Assembly: GCF_004341625.1 (NCBI RefSeq)
Contig: NZ_SLZG01000014.1
Location: 62,001 to 126,000 of the forward strand
Direction of reading: 5' to 3'
From: Rhizobium sp. BK376
GTDB taxonomy: Bacteria; Pseudomonadota; Alphaproteobacteria; Rhizobiales; Rhizobiaceae
DNA length: 64,000 bases
Part shown: piece after piece, positions 62,450 through 64,000 of the stretch
Layout: each line of letters begins with the position of its first letter
Numbering within the stretch: the first letter of the stretch is position 1
The notes under the pieces: model-generated
What the model was told of the DNA's origin: nothing
Database searches by the model: none
The model's input: the letters and a program-made list of their open reading frames with translations, nothing else
Program-made: the position numbers and the translations under genes

Positions 62450-63736
62450 TCACGCGGCATATCGCGGAACGACATAGGGACCTTCGGGGATAATGGCGAC
62501 ATCGGGATCTCCGCCTGCGGTGATACTGCGGGCGATTGCGCCGGAAAGGTCGTCGATCATCCCGACACCGGTCAAACGTCGGTCATCGCCGGAAAGCCCA
62601 GTTGTATAGAGCTCGACTTTGCCGAGGCGCATGGGCTTCAGCTGCATTTCCGTTTGCCACTCATCGATCTCCGCAAGGGTCTTGGCAGTGAGCGTGGCGA
62701 GAAACCGATCCGGCCCGAGGTCGACCAACCGAGCCTGCGCCTCGCGAAATTCGGCCGATCCGAAACCCTCCGAGCATTCCGACGCGATGATCAAAGTGCC
62801 TCCCGGCTTCAGGATATCGAGCGGCGTCACCATGCCCTTGATCGTCTGGTAGTAGGTCTTGTCGAGCGGATAGCCGGCCGAAGACGTGACGACGGTCGAG
62901 AACTTGCGGTTGAGCGGAATCTGGGTGACGCCGCTGACGAAATCGACGGCCGCCTGATGGCTGGCGATGATCTCGCCGAAGGTGACGCAGACGAGATCAC
63001 GGACCTCATCGAGAACGGTGTTCACGGCATAGACCTCGCCAAGCATGCGGACGATCTCGAGCTGTTCCTCGTGCAGCGGATTGCCGATAAGATTGCATTG
63101 GACCGCCAGCGGGTCCTCCATGAAGCGGGCCGAATGGAAGGTGCGGATCGTTTCGTGATGGGCGACGCCTGGCGCGATGACCTTGCGTCCGCCCGACCAG
63201 CCGGCCATGAAATGAGGCTCTACCAGCCCGGTGGCGATGCGCAGATCCGCCTCGACGAACAGCCGGTCGAGTTTGACCGGCGTACTCCGGGTCTTCGTGA
63301 CGCCGAGGTCGATGTGGGCGGCGTCGTCCCGGGCGTAGTGATTTTCGACGCGGACATTGTCCAGCACCCAGGGATCGCCGACGAGTTCGGCCAGTTCGTC
63401 ACCGAGGTTCGGCCGATGCAGGCCGGTCGCGACTAGGACGACGATCTTATCTTTCGGAATGCCCGAGGACCACATGGTCTCGATCATCGGCCGCAGGAAG
63501 AGCTTGTTGGGAACCGGTCGGGTAATATCGCAGATCAGAATGCAGGCACTCTTGCGTCCGCGGGCAAGCTCAGCCAGCGTCGCCGATGCCACCGGCGCGT
63601 CGAAAGACGCAATCACGGCTGCCTGTTGATCGGGCAGTTTCGGCAGCTGTTGCTTGCGGACGATCGTTGGCCGCACACCGGCGGGCAGTTCAATGTCAAT
63701 GTGGCCGCGGCCATATGAAAGAGCAATTGAGCGCAT
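62450..63736 (-). CDS. larA: LarA-family nickel-pincer hydroxyacid racemase/epimerase
   Basis: A 428-residue protein with the known LarA active-site set at nearly the Lactobacillus numbering. Asp70 and Arg73 are in CDITRPVPNK, His107 in GLHRP and His175 in EPHFMAGWSGGRK, where Lys185 would tether the cofactor. The Ni ligand His201 is in RTFHSARF, Gln297 and Lys300 in YYQTIKG, and there is Trp360. It should interconvert enantiomers or epimers of a 2-hydroxyacid by hydride transfer to the cofactor made by LarB, LarE and LarC. Family members differ widely in substrate, so lactate is only one option. Its ATG is 2 bp from the stop of a LivF-type ATPase gene. Confidence 0.9.
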   Translation of the reverse strand: MRSIALSYGRGHIDIELPAGVRPTIVRKQQLPKLPDQQAAVIASFDAPVASATLAELARGRKSACILICDITRPVPNKLFLRPMIETMWSSGIPKDKIVVLVATGLHRPNLGDELAELVGDPWVLDNVRVENHYARDDAAHIDLGVTKTRSTPVKLDRLFVEADLRIATGLVEPHFMAGWSGGRKVIAPGVAHHETIRTFHSARFMEDPLAVQCNLIGNPLHEEQLEIVRMLGEVYAVNTVLDEVRDLVCVTFGEIIASHQAAVDFVSGVTQIPLNRKFSTVVTSSAGYPLDKTYYQTIKGMVTPLDILKPGGTLIIASECSEGFGSAEFREAQARLVDLGPDRFLATLTAKTLAEIDEWQTEMQLKPMRLGKVELYTTGLSGDDRRLTGVGMIDDLSGAIARSITAGGDPDVAIIPEGPYVVPRYAA

Positions 63737-63738
63737 CG

Positions 63739-64000
63739 CTATACCTTTTCCGCCACGCCGCCGAGATAGAGCTCGCGCATCAGCGACATATCCTTGAGAT
63801 CGGAAATCGGTCCTGATGTGGCAATGCGGCCATTCTGCATGAGATAGCCGCGAGTCGCCACAGACAAGGCAAGTCCCGCATTTTGCTCGACCAGAAGAAC
63901 GGATGCGCCGAAGGTCTTGCCGATATCCAGGATGATCGCCTGGATCTCCTTGACGAGCAGCGGCGAAAGACCGAGCGAAGGTTCATCGAGAAGAAGCACG
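63739..64000 (-). CDS. livF: Branched-chain-type ABC ATPase (LivF-like), 3' part only
   Basis: The last 86 residues of an ATPase whose N-terminal part lies beyond the window; the frame is open to the edge. It shows Walker B LLLDEPSLGLSPLLVKEI, the switch region VLLVEQNAGLALSVATRGYLMQNGRI and a short LivF-type C-terminus (LYLGGVAEKV). The HAAT family moves branched-chain amino acids, amides, urea or carboxylates. Being 2 bp ahead of the larA-like gene, it probably belongs to an importer for that enzyme's substrate. Confidence 0.9.
   Translation of the reverse strand, partial: VLLLDEPSLGLSPLLVKEIQAIILDIGKTFGASVLLVEQNAGLALSVATRGYLMQNGRIATSGPISDLKDMSLMRELYLGGVAEKV

Noticed and set aside
1..64000. 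CRISPR arrays, tRNA or rRNA genes, insertion sequences, integrases or phage genes
   Set aside because: None seen by eye: no regularly spaced repeats, cloverleaf-like sequence, or transposase or integrase motifs.

Overview
The window is GC-rich, densely coded DNA with no rRNA, tRNA, phage, transposase or CRISPR sequence. It holds almost only catabolic operons, each with its own ABC or MFS transporter and a divergent or leading regulator. The fused carnitine dehydrogenase/thioesterase, the BKACE enzyme, the cyd operon order and the protein similarity I can judge by eye point to a Rhizobium/Agrobacterium-group alphaproteobacterium. The lack of housekeeping genes suggests an accessory replicon (chromid or megaplasmid) or a catabolic part of the chromosome; this is inference.

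Region 1 (1-16164) is a ten-gene minus-strand operon running from about 15063 to 1287, with a divergent GlxA/CdhR-type AraC regulator. Its enzymes fit gamma-butyrobetaine or crotonobetaine to CoA ester, carnitinyl-CoA, L-carnitine, 3-dehydrocarnitine, and then betainyl-CoA plus acetoacetate. They are an NDP-forming acyl-CoA synthetase, an acyl-CoA dehydrogenase, a CaiD-like hydratase, a carnitine dehydrogenase-thioesterase fusion and a BKACE enzyme. The operon also carries a Dpp-type ABC importer and a CocE-type hydrolase.

Region 2 (16262-25520) has peptidase T, a sulfite-oxidase-like molybdoprotein and a cytochrome bd operon, GbsR/MarR regulator-cydD-cydC-cydA-cydB-cydX. The operon includes an easily missed 37-residue CydX. 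A perfect 17-bp inverted repeat and an FNR-like box lie upstream.

Region 3 (25521-31772) is phenylalanine/tyrosine degradation: phhA, two Lrp regulators, hppD, hmgA, fahA and maiA. Region 4 (31889-37497) has two small transporter/regulator modules: an Fsr-like MFS with an AraC regulator, and an enolase-superfamily enzyme with an ACS-type MFS and a LysR regulator. Region 5 (37679-48451) has a CHASE2 adenylate cyclase converging on a FecR protein, a 750-bp gap with nested inverted repeats, a lone non-pyrrolysine MttB with a LysR regulator, an aminotransferase, a GAPDH-like enzyme and a GMC oxidoreductase.

Region 6 (48673-57849) has a ribose-type sugar ABC importer, a glyoxalase I, and an operon of FAD-linked hydroxyacid dehydrogenase, FCD regulator, SDR and FAH-fold hydrolase. 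The last two resemble the end of the non-phosphorylated L-fucose/L-rhamnose route. Region 7 (57879-64000) is the most unusual part. It is a nickel-pincer cofactor locus with larC, larE and larB behind a beta-hydroxyacid dehydrogenase, an FCD regulator, and a LarA-family racemase/epimerase immediately downstream of a branched-chain-type ABC ATPase that runs off the window. Regions 6 and 7 together look like a device for importing, epimerising and oxidising 2-hydroxyacids.
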